From assembly GCF_000317085.1 (NCBI RefSeq), contig NC_019702.1:2572394-2636393 (forward strand): a stretch of DNA of 64,000 nucleotides. Reading direction: 5' to 3'. Under the pieces are notes generated by a model. The model searched no databases. It was not told the origin of the DNA and saw only the letters and a program-made list of their open reading frames with translations. The position numbers and the translations under genes were made by a program. Below, one piece after another: positions 39,194 to 48,647 of the stretch; position 1 is the stretch's first letter; each line of letters starts with the position of its first letter. This DNA comes from Synechococcus sp. PCC 7502. Its GTDB lineage: Bacteria > Cyanobacteriota > Cyanobacteriia > Pseudanabaenales > Pseudanabaenaceae.

Positions 39194-40309
39194 ATGGCGC
39201 GTGACTATTATGAAATCCTCGGAGTCTCTCGTGATGCAGATCAGGAGGAAATCAAGCAAGCTTATCGACGTTTGGCAAGGAAATATCATCCCGATGTAAA
39301 TAAAGAAGAGGGAGCGGCTGAACGGTTTAAGGAAATTAACCAAGCTAACGAAGTCCTATCGGAACCAGAAAAACGGGCACGCTATGATCGCTTTGGAGAG
39401 GCGGGGACAACGGCGGGCTATCAGGATATGGGCGACATGGGTGGTTTTGCCGATATTTTTGAAAGCTTTTTTGGTGGCTTTAGCGGTGGTGGAACGCAAC
39501 AAACTCGAAAGCGATCGGGTCCAGCGCGGGGTGATGATCTACGCTTTGATCAAAAACTAGAATTTCGTGAAGCAATTTTTGGCGGAGAAAAACAAATTCG
39601 CATATCCCACCTAGAAACCTGTAATACCTGTGCTGGATCGGGAGCTAAACCGGGGACAAAACCACGGACTTGTACCACCTGTTCTGGCTCTGGACAGGTG
39701 CGGAGGGCAACCCGAACTCCCTTTGGTAGTTTTACTCAAGTTGGTTCCTGTCCTACCTGTAATGGTACTGGGCAGATGATTGAGGATAAGTGTGATACCT
39801 GTGGCGGGAATGGACTTAATCAAGTTACCAAGAAACTAAAAATTACAGTTCCGCCGGGTGTTGATAGTGGTACCCGTTTGCGTGTGACAGGGGAAGGTGA
39901 TGCAGGACAAAAAGGCGGACCCTCTGGAGATTTGTATGTTTATTTGTTTGTGCAGCCTGATCAAGAATTTGAGCGTGAAGGCATAAATATTATTTCTGAG
40001 GTAAAGATTAGCTATCTTCAGGCGATCCTAGGAGATAAAATCAATGTTAATACCGTAGATGGTAAGAAGCCATTAACTATTCCTGCGGGAACCCAAGCTG
40101 ATACTGTGCTGACTTTAGAGGGTTTAGGTGTACCTAAGCTTGGCAATCCTGTGGCTAGGGGCGATCATTTAATTACGATTAAAATTGATATACCCACTCG
40201 TATTAGCGGAGAAGATCGGGAAGTTCTAGAGAAAATGCTGGATCGGCTTAAGGGTAATGCGGCTAAGGGTGGATTGGAAGGATTTTTAGGGGGAATTTTT
40301 AACCGATGA
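39194..40309 (+). CDS. dnaJ: Chaperone DnaJ (type I)
   Basis: This is the Hsp40 co-chaperone of DnaK, 371 residues. It has all type I parts: a J domain with HPD in YHPDVN, a glycine/phenylalanine region (about 75-115), a zinc domain with four CxxCxGxG repeats ([32 protein letters not shown]) and the C-terminal substrate-binding domain from [20 protein letters not shown]. It starts a three-gene set: the TusA-like gene overlaps its stop by four bases and RsgA overlaps that by four more. dnaK and grpE are not in the window. Confidence 0.98.
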   Translation: MARDYYEILGVSRDADQEEIKQAYRRLARKYHPDVNKEEGAAERFKEINQANEVLSEPEKRARYDRFGEAGTTAGYQDMGDMGGFADIFESFFGGFSGGGTQQTRKRSGPARGDDLRFDQKLEFREAIFGGEKQIRISHLETCNTCAGSGAKPGTKPRTCTTCSGSGQVRRATRTPFGSFTQVGSCPTCNGTGQMIEDKCDTCGGNGLNQVTKKLKITVPPGVDSGTRLRVTGEGDAGQKGGPSGDLYVYLFVQPDQEFEREGINIISEVKISYLQAILGDKINVNTVDGKKPLTIPAGTQADTVLTLEGLGVPKLGNPVARGDHLITIKIDIPTRISGEDREVLEKMLDRLKGNAAKGGLEGFLGGIFNR

Positions 40310-40542
40310 TGTCATCTAATTCTCAATCCTTAGATTTACGGGGTGTTCCCTGTCCTTTAAGCTTTGTGAAAGCTAAACTACGTCTAGAAAGATTGCAATC
40401 GGGACAGTTATTGGAACTATGGCTAGATCAAGGTGAACCCGTTGAGCAGGTTCCTAATAGCCTCAAAATTGATGGGCATAAAATCTTGAGCTTAACAGAG
40501 CATGATCAGAAATTTTTTACTCTAGTGGTAGAGAAGGTGTGA
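40306..40542 (+). CDS. TusA/SirA-family sulfur-carrier-like protein
   Basis: This is a 78-residue member of the TusA family of persulfide carriers. The family motif is [19 protein letters not shown]; the cysteine that carries persulfide in TusA is present, while the second proline of the usual CPxP motif is replaced (CPLS). The start ATG overlaps the dnaJ stop by four bases and its stop overlaps the rsgA GTG start by four, so all three are translationally coupled. This dnaJ-tusA-rsgA order points to a shared expression unit, but a link to ribosome maturation is only suggestive. Confidence 0.85.
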   Translation: MMSSNSQSLDLRGVPCPLSFVKAKLRLERLQSGQLLELWLDQGEPVEQVPNSLKIDGHKILSLTEHDQKFFTLVVEKV

Positions 40543-41576
40543 TTACTGGCACTGTATTGGCAATACAGGCAAATTATTATCGTGTCGGGTTAGATTTAAT
40601 TCCTGAAGTTGTATATCCCTGTGCCGAATTATTATGTATTCGCCGCGCTCGACTTAAAAAAACGGGTCAAGCTGTGTATGTGGGCGATCGCATTGAAGTT
40701 GAAGAACCAGACTGGCAAGGAGCAAGGGGGGCAATTTCAGGGGTTTTTCCCAGACGTAATTTACTAGAGCGTCCGATGGTGGCAAATGTGGATCGGGTGG
40801 TGTTAGCCTTTGCCTTAGCGGAACCAGAGATTGATCCCTATCAACTAAGTCGATTTTTGGTGAACTTGGCATCCCAAGACCTAGAGGTTTTACTGTGCTT
40901 TACCAAGCGAGATTTGGTTACTGTGGAATTTTGGCAGGCATGGTGCGATCGCCTAGTAGGTTGGGGCTATAAACCTTTAGCAGTCAGTGTAAATACGGGG
41001 GAGGGTTTAGAAGAATTACGCCAATACCTAAGTGAAGGTGTAACTGTGGTCACAGGTCAATCGGGTGTGGGCAAATCTAGCTTGATTAACTTTTTAATTC
41101 CCAATCTCAATATTCGAGTGCATGGGGTTTCGCTGAAGTTAGGGACTGGGCGACATACTACCCGTCATGTGGAGTTATTTCCCATTGGCGATCGCGGACT
41201 TTTGGCAGATACCCCCGGATTTACCCAACCGACACTGCATTGCGATCCTCTAGGTTTAATCGACTGTTTTCCCGAAGTTCAGAACCTTAAGCATAGTTGT
41301 CAGTTTCGAGATTGCTTGCATTTAAATGAGCCAGAATGTGGAATTCGAGGAGATTGGGAACGCTATGAGCATTATTGTTTATTTATAGAAGAAGCATTTG
41401 ACTATAAAACTGCCCAGGAGGCGATCGCTACGGCAGATAAATCCTTAAAATCTAAGTCTGGTCAAGGTGGCACCACCAAAGAAGAACCTCGGTTAGTAAC
41501 TAAATCCCATCGCAGGCGATCAAGACGATCAAATCATCAACAATTAGATACTTCTTTTCAAGAGGATTTAGATTAG
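40539..41576 (+). CDS. rsgA: Ribosome small-subunit-dependent GTPase RsgA
   Basis: This circularly permuted GTPase acts late in 30S subunit maturation. The 345-residue protein starts with an OB-fold (about residues 1-75). The GTPase motifs then come in permuted order: G4-type CFTKRDL, then G1 GQSGVGKSSLINFL, then G3 ADTPGFTQ. The zinc domain shows CQFRDCLHLNEPECGI. The C-terminal 40 residues are basic and low in complexity. The GTG start at 40539 overlaps the preceding stop by four bases. The assignment is secure. Confidence 0.95.
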   Translation: MITGTVLAIQANYYRVGLDLIPEVVYPCAELLCIRRARLKKTGQAVYVGDRIEVEEPDWQGARGAISGVFPRRNLLERPMVANVDRVVLAFALAEPEIDPYQLSRFLVNLASQDLEVLLCFTKRDLVTVEFWQAWCDRLVGWGYKPLAVSVNTGEGLEELRQYLSEGVTVVTGQSGVGKSSLINFLIPNLNIRVHGVSLKLGTGRHTTRHVELFPIGDRGLLADTPGFTQPTLHCDPLGLIDCFPEVQNLKHSCQFRDCLHLNEPECGIRGDWERYEHYCLFIEEAFDYKTAQEAIATADKSLKSKSGQGGTTKEEPRLVTKSHRRRSRRSNHQQLDTSFQEDLD

Positions 41577-41647
41577 CACTTGAGGAACATTTATAAAACT
41601 AAAGCGGCGTTGCAGAGTAAAGTATGAATTAGATAGAAAAAAGGACA

Positions 41648-41833
41648 TCAGAGGCATAAGGATAATCGCACAGAGTAGCGTAACATATCCAAAGATTTAG
41701 AATAACAGAAAGTTCTACGGTGCAATCTTGCAAAATAGTGACGTAACCGCGATTTTTCACCCTCAACTCTTACTAATAATTTGACCGCCTGATCGAAATC
41801 TAAAAAAGGGCTAGTTTTGCAACTTAACCCCAT
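41648..41833 (-). pseudogene. Remnant of an IS1-like transposase, C-terminal part
   Basis: The 61-codon frame contains KSRLRHYFARLHRRTFCYSK and then SLDMLRYSVRL. This resembles the end of cyanobacterial IS1-family transposases (usually followed by a WDVP-type ending, here lost). The N-terminus is missing and no inverted repeats are clear. It lies between rsgA and the DoxX gene. It is a separate scrap from the one at 31302-31402. Confidence 0.6.
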
Positions 41834-41874
41834 CTCATGATTAAAAGTATTAATTATCTGAATTTACAGAAATA

Positions 41875-42429
41875 TTAACGGTAGGAATTAGAGTCATCAG
41901 ATTTGACATACTTTGGCTCAAGGCTAGTTACTATTGCTGGAGTATTTGGAAGATTAATTGATGGTTGAGGAAAAAAGCGATCGCTAATAAGCTGATCTAC
42001 AGAAAACTTACCTGCACCATTCACCACAAAAAAGGCAAAACACACACTGTACAAAGTTGAAAGCTCAACGGAAGGAATCGAAAATCCGCCCACATGGACA
42101 TGATGATAGATTGCCACTAGCATTGTTGACATTAGCCCTAGGGCGGCGGGACGAGTGAGTAAACCTAATACCAATAAAGGCGCACCAATTAATTCGGTTA
42201 AGGCAGCAACATAGCTAAAGAAAACTGGAAAAGGTAAGCCAATTTCCGCAACATAAGCTTCAGCAAAACCTTCAATATCGCTAATTTTATCCAGCCCATT
42301 ATGAATCATGACAATTCCTGCCACAACTCGAAGCATGGTTAAAGCGACTTGAACTAAAACTTGGGGAGCATTTTCAGAACGAAATAACGATGTGGCAAGA
42401 GTCCCAGTGATCCTGATGGCATTATTCAT
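41875..42429 (-). CDS. DoxX family membrane protein
   Basis: This 184-residue protein has four hydrophobic helices (about residues 28-46, 63-85, 88-107 and 115-140). The DoxX signature RVVAGIVMIHNGLDKISDIE is in the first half and LLVLGLLTRPAALGL is next to helix three. The C-terminal 40 residues are soluble. DoxX proteins occur in membrane redox complexes, but no partner gene is nearby. A clear terminator separates it from trpD upstream, so it has its own promoter. Confidence 0.85.
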   Translation of the reverse strand: MNNAIRITGTLATSLFRSENAPQVLVQVALTMLRVVAGIVMIHNGLDKISDIEGFAEAYVAEIGLPFPVFFSYVAALTELIGAPLLVLGLLTRPAALGLMSTMLVAIYHHVHVGGFSIPSVELSTLYSVCFAFFVVNGAGKFSVDQLISDRFFPQPSINLPNTPAIVTSLEPKYVKSDDSNSYR

Positions 42430-42544
42430 AGGAATTATTTTTTTAAGTTAATAAAATTAATGTAGTAATGTGGATTTAGTGTTACTTATTGCAATGATTC
42501 GTTGCTTTTATATAAAAATCTTAACATAATTTGAAAAAATGACT

Positions 42545-42567
42545 AAAAAATGGGGCATTTAACCCCA
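42545..42567 (-). terminator. Rho-independent terminator of trpD
   Basis: On the minus strand, TGGGG and CCCCA form a stem around TTAAATG (42567-42551), followed by TTTTTTAG. It lies 44 bases after the trpD stop. Confidence 0.8.
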
Positions 42568-42610
42568 AATTCCTAGAAATTCTTAGTTATTTTGGCAGTT
42601 GTTTCAGCAC

Positions 42611-43651
42611 TTATTTTAAAAATGAAGCTAGACTTTCTAATTTTTGCCAAGCCTCTCCACTATCAATTATTGATCGGGCAATATTAATACCATCTTCCCA
42701 GCGATCGCATATCCCCGCCACATGTAAAGCTATTCCAGCATTTAGAGCTAAACAATCCCTTTGGGCGATCGTCCCTTGTCCTTGGAGGAGTTTTTTTAAG
42801 ATTTCGGTATTTTCACCCACGGTGCCACCTTTTAAATCATCAAGGGTTGCATAAGCTAATCCCAGTTCATGAGGATTAATGGTTTCAATCGTAACTGTGC
42901 CATCATTGCGTAAAAAAGCGATGTCGGTAATGTCTGCCAAGCCCGCCTCATCCATACCCTCTCGACTATGTAAGACCACAGCAGTTGATCGCCCTAAAAT
43001 TTTTAATGCTTCAGCCACGGTTTTAATTAGGCTGCGGTCATAAACTCCTAAAATCTGAGTAGTCGGTAAAAGTGGATTTACTAGGGGTCCAATGAGGTTA
43101 AAAATAGTACGGATGCCGAGACTCTTACGAATTGGAGCTACAGCTTTCATTGCAGGATGCCAATGGGGAGCAAATAAAAACGTAATGCCTACGGCGGCGA
43201 TCGCTTCATGGATTTTTGCCGTGGGAGCGCTCAAGTTAATACCTAAAGCTTCAAGTACATCTGCGGAACCAGATCGACTGGATACAGCCCGGTTTCCATG
43301 TTTTGCCACTTTAACTCCTGCGGAGGCAGCCACAAACGCCACCCCTGTAGAAATATTAAAAGTATTTGCCCCATCTCCACCCGTACCGCAGGTATCTAGT
43401 AACGGTATTGCTCCAGAACTATCTATAGGAAAATTCTGCCCTAAGGATGAGTCTTGTAATACGCCAGCGATCGCTGCTAATTCTATGGCATCAACTCCTT
43501 TACATTGCCATGCTGCTAAGATTGCTCCCGATAGCTCTGGGGAAATTGCTTCGGCTAACCATCCCGACATTAAACTTTGAGCCTGTTCTGCGGTGAGCGA
43601 TCGCCCATTAATTAACTGTTGGAGTAAAGCCGACCATGTGTATGTAGTCAT
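42611..43651 (-). CDS. trpD: Anthranilate phosphoribosyltransferase
   Basis: This enzyme joins anthranilate to phosphoribosyl pyrophosphate in tryptophan synthesis. The 346-residue protein has the PRPP-loop DTCGTGGDGANTFNISTG, KHGNRAVSSRSGSADVLEAL and HPAMKAVAPIRKSLGIRTIF. NLIGPLVNP follows as usual. It is not linked to other trp genes, which is common in cyanobacteria. A hairpin terminator follows at 42545-42567. No attenuator-like leader is seen upstream. Confidence 0.97.
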   Translation of the reverse strand: MTTYTWSALLQQLINGRSLTAEQAQSLMSGWLAEAISPELSGAILAAWQCKGVDAIELAAIAGVLQDSSLGQNFPIDSSGAIPLLDTCGTGGDGANTFNISTGVAFVAASAGVKVAKHGNRAVSSRSGSADVLEALGINLSAPTAKIHEAIAAVGITFLFAPHWHPAMKAVAPIRKSLGIRTIFNLIGPLVNPLLPTTQILGVYDRSLIKTVAEALKILGRSTAVVLHSREGMDEAGLADITDIAFLRNDGTVTIETINPHELGLAYATLDDLKGGTVGENTEILKKLLQGQGTIAQRDCLALNAGIALHVAGICDRWEDGINIARSIIDSGEAWQKLESLASFLK

Positions 43652-43683
43652 TAATTCAAATTTAATTCAAACTTAATTAAATA

Positions 43684-43696
43684 TAGGACTTACGCA
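43684..43696. repeat. Short sequence TAGGACTTACGCA, possible IS end
   Basis: I know this 13-base string as a frequent end or scar sequence of cyanobacterial insertion elements. Only one copy is seen here, upstream of the methyltransferase gene, so the call is weak. Confidence 0.25.
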
Positions 43697-43844
43697 GTCA
43701 AATTTACAAAGTACTAATAGAAGGGAGTAAGGTTAAATATATGAAGCAATTGTTATGCTGATGAGGTATTTGTGGGGACAATATTGGAAGTGCATCTGTT
43801 AGCATTCAGTATCAAACACCCTGAGAATTCAGAGGAAGAGCTCA

Positions 43845-44684
43845 GTGAATAATAACTTGGATCTGGACGACTATAAGCAGCAGGTTGCAGATATGTACAG
43901 CCATCGGAGTGCCAACTATGACACTGGCGACTGGCATCCTCGTATTGCTCATCACTTAGTTGAATATGCACATCTTCGTCCTGGTCAACAGGTCTTGGAT
44001 ATTGCAACTGGAACTGGGATGGTTGCGCTCGAAGCGGCTCAAATTGTTGGCATTGAAGGTCGGGTCATGGGGATCGATATTTCAACAGGCATGATCGAGC
44101 AGGCTAAACGAAAAGCTAAAACTCTCGGTTTGGGTAGTATTGAGTTTCTGCTTGCAGATGCCGAAGCCCTGAATTTTCCAGAGAACTCCTTTGACTACAT
44201 CTTCTGTTCATCTGCCTTGATTTGGATGTCTGACCTTTTGGATGCGCTACGACATTGGCATCAACTTCTTAAACCTGGAGGATTACTTGGCTTCCATGCC
44301 TTTGCAGATAATGCGTTTGTCGGTGGGGTTGTGGCGCAAAGGGTACTTGAGAAGTATGGTGTTTCATTATTATTCAACAAACCAACTGGAACCATTGAGA
44401 AGTGCCATAATTTGCTGAAGCAAGCGGGTTTTGTAGAAATTGATATTAAGACAGAACAAGATGGTGGCTACATCAGTTTAGAGAGAGCTAAAGGGATGTG
44501 GACGGGAAACAGTTTAGCCCCAGCACCAGGACAGCATCCTAATCCCTTGTTGCAACTTTCATCTGATCAACATACTCAGGCTAGAGTTGAATTTGAGGCT
44601 GAACTAGAAACCATCCAGACAGAGCAAGGAATTTGGAATGATATTACCATTTTTTATACGTTCGGGCGAAAGGCGGCAGAATGA
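43845..44684 (+). CDS. Class I SAM-dependent methyltransferase
   Basis: This 279-residue enzyme has the Rossmann-type motif [19 protein letters not shown] (about residues 48-65), motif II GIDIST, and motif IV/post-[27 protein letters not shown] follows as motif V-VI. It is closest to the UbiE/ArsM-like group, with no means of naming the substrate. The GTG start is preceded by a strong GAGGAAGAG site. The 3' end overlaps the convergent ddl gene by 31 bases. It has no HIP1 octamer in its length, which suggests it may be acquired. The upstream gap holds a possible IS end. Confidence 0.82.
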   Translation: MNNNLDLDDYKQQVADMYSHRSANYDTGDWHPRIAHHLVEYAHLRPGQQVLDIATGTGMVALEAAQIVGIEGRVMGIDISTGMIEQAKRKAKTLGLGSIEFLLADAEALNFPENSFDYIFCSSALIWMSDLLDALRHWHQLLKPGGLLGFHAFADNAFVGGVVAQRVLEKYGVSLLFNKPTGTIEKCHNLLKQAGFVEIDIKTEQDGGYISLERAKGMWTGNSLAPAPGQHPNPLLQLSSDQHTQARVEFEAELETIQTEQGIWNDITIFYTFGRKAAE

Positions 44685-45709
44685 TGTGCTTTTTCCAGTG
44701 CCAAGCTAATCAGGCGATCGCATAACTGATTAAACTCTATACCTGAAGCTTCCCACAATTTTGGATACATACTCAGGGCTGTAAATCCGGGCAAGGTATT
44801 AATTTCATTCACTAAAACCGTACCACTGGATTCGACATAAAAGAAATCAACACGAGCTAAACCCGATCCTGCGATCGCTTGAAATGCTTTAATTGCCATA
44901 GCTTGAACTGCTGCCACCACTGAACTAGGAATTTGGGCAGGAATAATTAACTGAGCTTTGCCGGGAGTGTATTTAGTTTCATAGTCATAGAAATCACTGT
45001 TAAAGGTAATTTCTCCCACAATTGAAGCTTGGGGCTGAGCGTTACCTAACACGGCACATTCAATTTCTCGGGCAGTTACTCCCTGTTCGATTAAAATACG
45101 GGCATCATAACTAAAGGCGGAGGCGATCGCTGCTTCTAATTCCTGTCTAGTTCTGACCTTAGAAATTCCCACCGATGAACCTAAATTAGAGGGCTTTACG
45201 AAGCAAGGATAACCTAGTTCAATTTCAATATGCTCACACCAAGAAGTTGGTTCCTGCTGCCACGTCCATCGACTAAGGGCAATATACTTCACCTGTGCTA
45301 ATCCCGCTTGAGCAAATAGTGACTTCATGACGATCTTATCCATACCTGCGGCAGACGCTAATACGCCATTACCCACATAGGGCTTTTGCATCAGTTGCAG
45401 CAAACCTTGGACGGTACCATCTTCACCGTTGGGACCATGTAAAACAGGAAACCACAGATCAATGCTGTGAGCCTCGATTGGTAGCTGAAAAACTCCCCCA
45501 TCAGCAACTTGAGTGGGATGTCCAGAGGCTAAGACTAGTGCAGATTGATCAGGATTGCACCATAAGCCATCCTTTTGGATATAAAACAGTTGCAGTTCAT
45601 ATTTAGGATTTTGTTTGATTGCCTTGGCGATCGCTCCTGCCGAAATAATTGAAACCTCATGCTCACCTGACTGCCCACCAAATAATAAGCCAACCCTGAG
45701 TTTATCCAT
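44654..45709 (-). CDS. ddl: D-alanine--D-alanine ligase
   Basis: This ATP-grasp enzyme makes the D-Ala-D-Ala dipeptide for peptidoglycan. The 351-residue protein begins [20 protein letters not shown], then has [16 protein letters not shown], the ATP-binding loop [18 protein letters not shown] and the metal-site [19 protein letters not shown]. It ends in an overlap of 31 bases with the methyltransferase gene on the other strand. The tip of each reading frame therefore lies inside the other gene. Full length and intact. Confidence 0.97.
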   Translation of the reverse strand: MDKLRVGLLFGGQSGEHEVSIISAGAIAKAIKQNPKYELQLFYIQKDGLWCNPDQSALVLASGHPTQVADGGVFQLPIEAHSIDLWFPVLHGPNGEDGTVQGLLQLMQKPYVGNGVLASAAGMDKIVMKSLFAQAGLAQVKYIALSRWTWQQEPTSWCEHIEIELGYPCFVKPSNLGSSVGISKVRTRQELEAAIASAFSYDARILIEQGVTAREIECAVLGNAQPQASIVGEITFNSDFYDYETKYTPGKAQLIIPAQIPSSVVAAVQAMAIKAFQAIAGSGLARVDFFYVESSGTVLVNEINTLPGFTALSMYPKLWEASGIEFNQLCDRLISLALEKAHHSAAFRPNV

Positions 45710-45978
45710 TGCTGCTGTTACGTTAGTACATTTGATTTTTAAGGTCAGATCATTATAGCGATCGCTGGGAACATTACATACATAATTGCCATTTTTGAAC
45801 CACTGCCAAATTTATCTAGTCCTATTTCAAGAACCGTTTTTGGTGATCGCAGACTTATATCTTGGAAACATTGACAAAATTTTTAGTATCCTGAGACTAG
45901 GCTTTAACCAGACTTGCAAGATTAACCATTAGACTATCTATCCAAAATTATCCCTTCCCCAAAATATTACTTGATCCC

Positions 45979-46938
45979 ATGCCCAAAACTATTACCAACC
46001 TAACTCTCTTGACACTGCTGGGTTTGACTAGTTTAGCTATGCCAGCGATCGCTACTTCTAATCCTCCAATTAATAGCTCTAATCCTAATACTTCTGAGAA
46101 TAGTTCTGGTACTGATAATGATGTCGCTATTTGCGGTAATCCTATTCTTGCCTCCCTTAAAGACCACAAAGTTAAAGCGGGTGAAACCTTAGATAGCATT
46201 GCCAAGCAATATAACCTCACTACGGCAACGCTCATGGGGCTAAATCCTCAAAACCGCGATCGCACTGTCAAAGTGGGGCAGGTACTTAAAATTCCACCTA
46301 TGGATGGTTTTGCCTATGAACTTAAAAATCAAGACACCTATAAGATCATCGCCGACAAATATCGAGTCCGTCCCGATGTGATCTTTGAATTCAATGGCTG
46401 TCAAAATCGCCCTAAAACCGTCTTTATCCCCGGCGCAATGTGGAAGCCTGATCCCATAATTGCTAAAATCATTCCCCCCAATATCAAAGAAACCGTAATT
46501 CTCCAAACAGGTGGCTATCCACTACCCTATCCCGTACCCGTAACTTCTGGCTATGGATGGCGTAATAATCCTGTGACGGGGCAATGGTCATTCCATAGTG
46601 GCATTGATCTTGGGGCTTCCATGGGTACTCCAGTCCTAGCTGCAAAAAATGGCATAGTTGAATTTGCTGGCTGGGAAGGCGGCTATGGCAACTTTATTGA
46701 AATAATTCATAATTCCTTCGGTACCAGGTACGCCCATCTTTCCCAAATTTATGTGACTCCAGGTCAAAGGGTGGTGAGAGGACAGGAAATTGGTAGAGTT
46801 GGTTCCACAGGTCGTTCTACGGGACCACATTTGCATTTTGAAGTTATGGTACCCTCATCCCAAGGTTGGGCAACCCTTGATCCTGCCTCGTATCTAATTC
46901 GTCTAGCTGTGGTCTTAGGGGAAATCGTGGCTGCTTAA
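45979..46938 (+). CDS. Exported LysM and M23 metallopeptidase
   Basis: This is a 319-residue envelope protein. A signal peptide (about residues 1-25, ending MPAIATS) is followed by a low-complexity Asn/Ser region. Two LysM-type peptidoglycan-binding repeats come next (about 54-97, with VKAGETLDSIAKQYNLT, and about 103-145). The M23 domain is YGWRNNPVTGQWSFHSGIDL with zinc ligands H206 and D210, and H284/H286 in GPHLHFEV. All four motif residues are present, so it is probably an active endopeptidase rather than an EnvC/NlpD-type activator. It acts at the cell wall. It is divergent from ddl. Confidence 0.92.
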   Translation: MPKTITNLTLLTLLGLTSLAMPAIATSNPPINSSNPNTSENSSGTDNDVAICGNPILASLKDHKVKAGETLDSIAKQYNLTTATLMGLNPQNRDRTVKVGQVLKIPPMDGFAYELKNQDTYKIIADKYRVRPDVIFEFNGCQNRPKTVFIPGAMWKPDPIIAKIIPPNIKETVILQTGGYPLPYPVPVTSGYGWRNNPVTGQWSFHSGIDLGASMGTPVLAAKNGIVEFAGWEGGYGNFIEIIHNSFGTRYAHLSQIYVTPGQRVVRGQEIGRVGSTGRSTGPHLHFEVMVPSSQGWATLDPASYLIRLAVVLGEIVAA

Positions 46939-46984
46939 AAAATCTAAAAAAATTGTATGGGGGACAACCGAACAACTTAAATTA

Positions 46985-47012
46985 TTGCAAGATTGTAAAG
47001 CTATGTTAAGAT
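46985..47012 (+). promoter_or_regulatory. Predicted promoter of the 78-aa membrane protein gene
   Basis: TTGCAA (46985-46990), a 16-base spacer, and TAAGAT (47007-47012) precede the ATG at 47044. An HLR1-type element starts three bases after the -10. The hexamers each deviate from consensus, but they are well spaced. Confidence 0.55.
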
Positions 47013-47014
47013 TA

Positions 47015-47032
47015 TTTACATAAGTTTACAAA
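47015..47032 (+). promoter_or_regulatory. HLR1-type light-response element (candidate RpaB site)
   Basis: TTTACATAAGTTTACAAA exactly fits the HLR1 consensus (G/T)TTACA(T/A)(T/A)NN(G/T)TTACA(T/A)(T/A), bound by the response regulator RpaB. It covers the expected transcription start, three bases beyond the -10. In other genes a site in this position represses under low light and releases on high light. Confidence 0.7.
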
Positions 47033-47043
47033 ATCTAAATCCT

Positions 47044-47280
47044 ATGAAAACCACCTTCAATTACTCTGGCTCTAATCTTTTTACTCCAACTGCGTTTCTG
47101 CCCGAATTTAATAATTTTGCCACCATCAGTGCTACCCAAGCTTGGTCATTATTTTTCACAGCTAGCCGTGAAGATACAGCCCTTGGCTCAGATTTTGGCG
47201 CAGGACAATTCTGGACAAATTTATTAATTGCCACCGTTGTTTCTAGCATTCTCAGTATTGTCATATTTCAGTCACTGTAG
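47044..47280 (+). CDS. Small single-pass membrane protein, candidate high-light-responsive, 78 aa
   Basis: I do not recognise this protein. Its 78 residues begin with an aromatic- and Asn-rich soluble part and end with one hydrophobic helix (about residues 56-78, starting FWTNLLIATVV and running to FQSL). It lacks the ExxxGR chlorophyll-binding motif, so it is not a standard high-light-inducible (Hlip) protein. The preceding promoter carries an HLR1 element at the transcription start and a strong terminator follows at 47350, so it is a separately regulated monocistronic gene. The simplest inference is a stress-linked membrane protein, perhaps of the thylakoid, but function is unknown. Confidence 0.72.
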   Translation: MKTTFNYSGSNLFTPTAFLPEFNNFATISATQAWSLFFTASREDTALGSDFGAGQFWTNLLIATVVSSILSIVIFQSL

Positions 47281-47349
47281 TTCTTTCACTACCAAAAATA
47301 CTAAGGACTGCATCAACCCAGATGTTTATTAACTGCTAATGCGTAAATG

Positions 47350-47382
47350 CCAACTTCTCAAACCAGAGGTTGGTTTTTATTT
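47350..47382 (+). terminator. Rho-independent terminator of the 78-aa protein gene
   Basis: CCAACTTCT (47350-47358) pairs with AGAGGTTGG (47365-47373) as nine base pairs with one G-T wobble, around a six-base loop, followed by TTTTTATTT. Confidence 0.88.
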
Positions 47383-47395
47383 ATCTTATAAACCG

Positions 47396-48445
47396 CTAGT
47401 TTTTCCAACTAGAAGCTGTTACTACTTCGCGTAAATTCACGTCACAACTTTGCCACACTCGATCATCCAAGGCAGTTTGTTCGATCAGACTGGCAAGGCG
47501 CAGGGTTTTTAAAGCTTGTTCACCACCCACCGATGGTTGTTGACCACCACGCACACAGCCAACGAAATGTTCTAGTTCGGCATTTAATGGTTCAATATTG
47601 CTGGTGTAAACCTTCTCAATTAGACCATCCTGCCGATATAAAATCTGTCCATACTCGGTTTTATAGTCTGCAGTAGTCTGACGATGGATCAAAATTTCGT
47701 TGTTAAGAAAGTCGGACTCTGTGAGTGAGTTCTTACAATGGGCAACTATACGACGTTGTTTACGATGGGTAACTTTACTAGCAGTTAAAGTAGCAATTAC
47801 GCCATTTTCAAACTCTATTGTCGAAGTAACGTAATCGAGGTAGCCAGAATTTGAGACTTGGTTACCATTGGCATTAACCCGAATAATGGGACTAGAAACT
47901 AGTTCTAAAAGTAAATCTATGTCATGGATCATTAAGTCAAACACCACAGAGACATCATTAGCTCTTTGGGAATAGGGACTCATGCGGTGTGCCTCGATCG
48001 CCAACAGAGTTTCGTGCTTTAAAACCTTACTTAATTCTTGGAAGGCGGGATTAAACCTTTCAATGTGACCAACTTGCAAAATGCGATTACATTCTGTGGC
48101 AGTTCTGACCAGAGATTCAGCTTCGGCAATTGTGGCAGCGATCGGCTTTTCAATTAAAACATTAACGCCAGCTTTTAAACAAGTAATACCGACTTCGTAG
48201 TGCAGGCGGGTAGGGACAGCGATACATACTGCTTCAACTAAGGGCAGCATTTCCCGATAGTCAGCAAAAAACTTAACTCGATGTTTATTAGCTGTATCTT
48301 GACCACGGTCAGCATTAACATCAGAAACTCCAACTAGTTCAACATCTTTAATTAAGTTGAGAACTCGGGCGTGATGCTGCCCCATGTTGCCAACTCCAAT
48401 AACACCTACGCGAATGGGGTGTTGCTGACTATGATAGGGATTCAT
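47396..48445 (-). CDS. Gfo/Idh/MocA-family NAD(P)-dependent oxidoreductase
   Basis: This is a two-domain dehydrogenase of sugars or sugar-derived compounds. From the ATG at 48445, preferred over one 16 codons further up because it directly precedes the Rossmann motif, it has 349 residues. The N-terminal GVIGVGNMGQHHARVL binds the nucleotide. VLIEKPIAATIAEAESLV carries the conserved EKP, and RMSPYSQRANDVSVVFDLMI with HDID provides the usual catalytic-site H/D region. The substrate is unknown. Such genes often act in nucleotide-sugar pathways, and the neighbour glmU (divergent) makes UDP-N-acetylglucosamine, but no link is proven. Confidence 0.88.
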   Translation of the reverse strand: MNPYHSQQHPIRVGVIGVGNMGQHHARVLNLIKDVELVGVSDVNADRGQDTANKHRVKFFADYREMLPLVEAVCIAVPTRLHYEVGITCLKAGVNVLIEKPIAATIAEAESLVRTATECNRILQVGHIERFNPAFQELSKVLKHETLLAIEAHRMSPYSQRANDVSVVFDLMIHDIDLLLELVSSPIIRVNANGNQVSNSGYLDYVTSTIEFENGVIATLTASKVTHRKQRRIVAHCKNSLTESDFLNNEILIHRQTTADYKTEYGQILYRQDGLIEKVYTSNIEPLNAELEHFVGCVRGGQQPSVGGEQALKTLRLASLIEQTALDDRVWQSCDVNLREVVTASSWKN

Positions 48446-48647
48446 ATTCCTCGCACATGCTTTGATCTCCAAGAATCCTAGCATAATTATCAAGCATTAG
48501 ATTTTTGATTCATGTTTAGAGTCATTGGCGGGAGTTCTTTGGACTGAATTACTTAAATAAATTCGCTAATAAATTCAGCTAATAAATTTATAAGATCACA
48601 AATATCAACAAATTTCTGAGAGGATATTCAAAAATGGGAGACATCGC

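Noticed and set aside
43753-44007. An 84-codon minus-strand frame overlapping the methyltransferase start.
   Set aside because: It lies almost wholly within the well-supported methyltransferase gene and has no family features.
47044-47280. Possibility that the 78-residue protein is an ordinary high-light-inducible (Hlip) protein.
   Set aside because: The ExxxGR/N chlorophyll-binding motif in the helix is absent.
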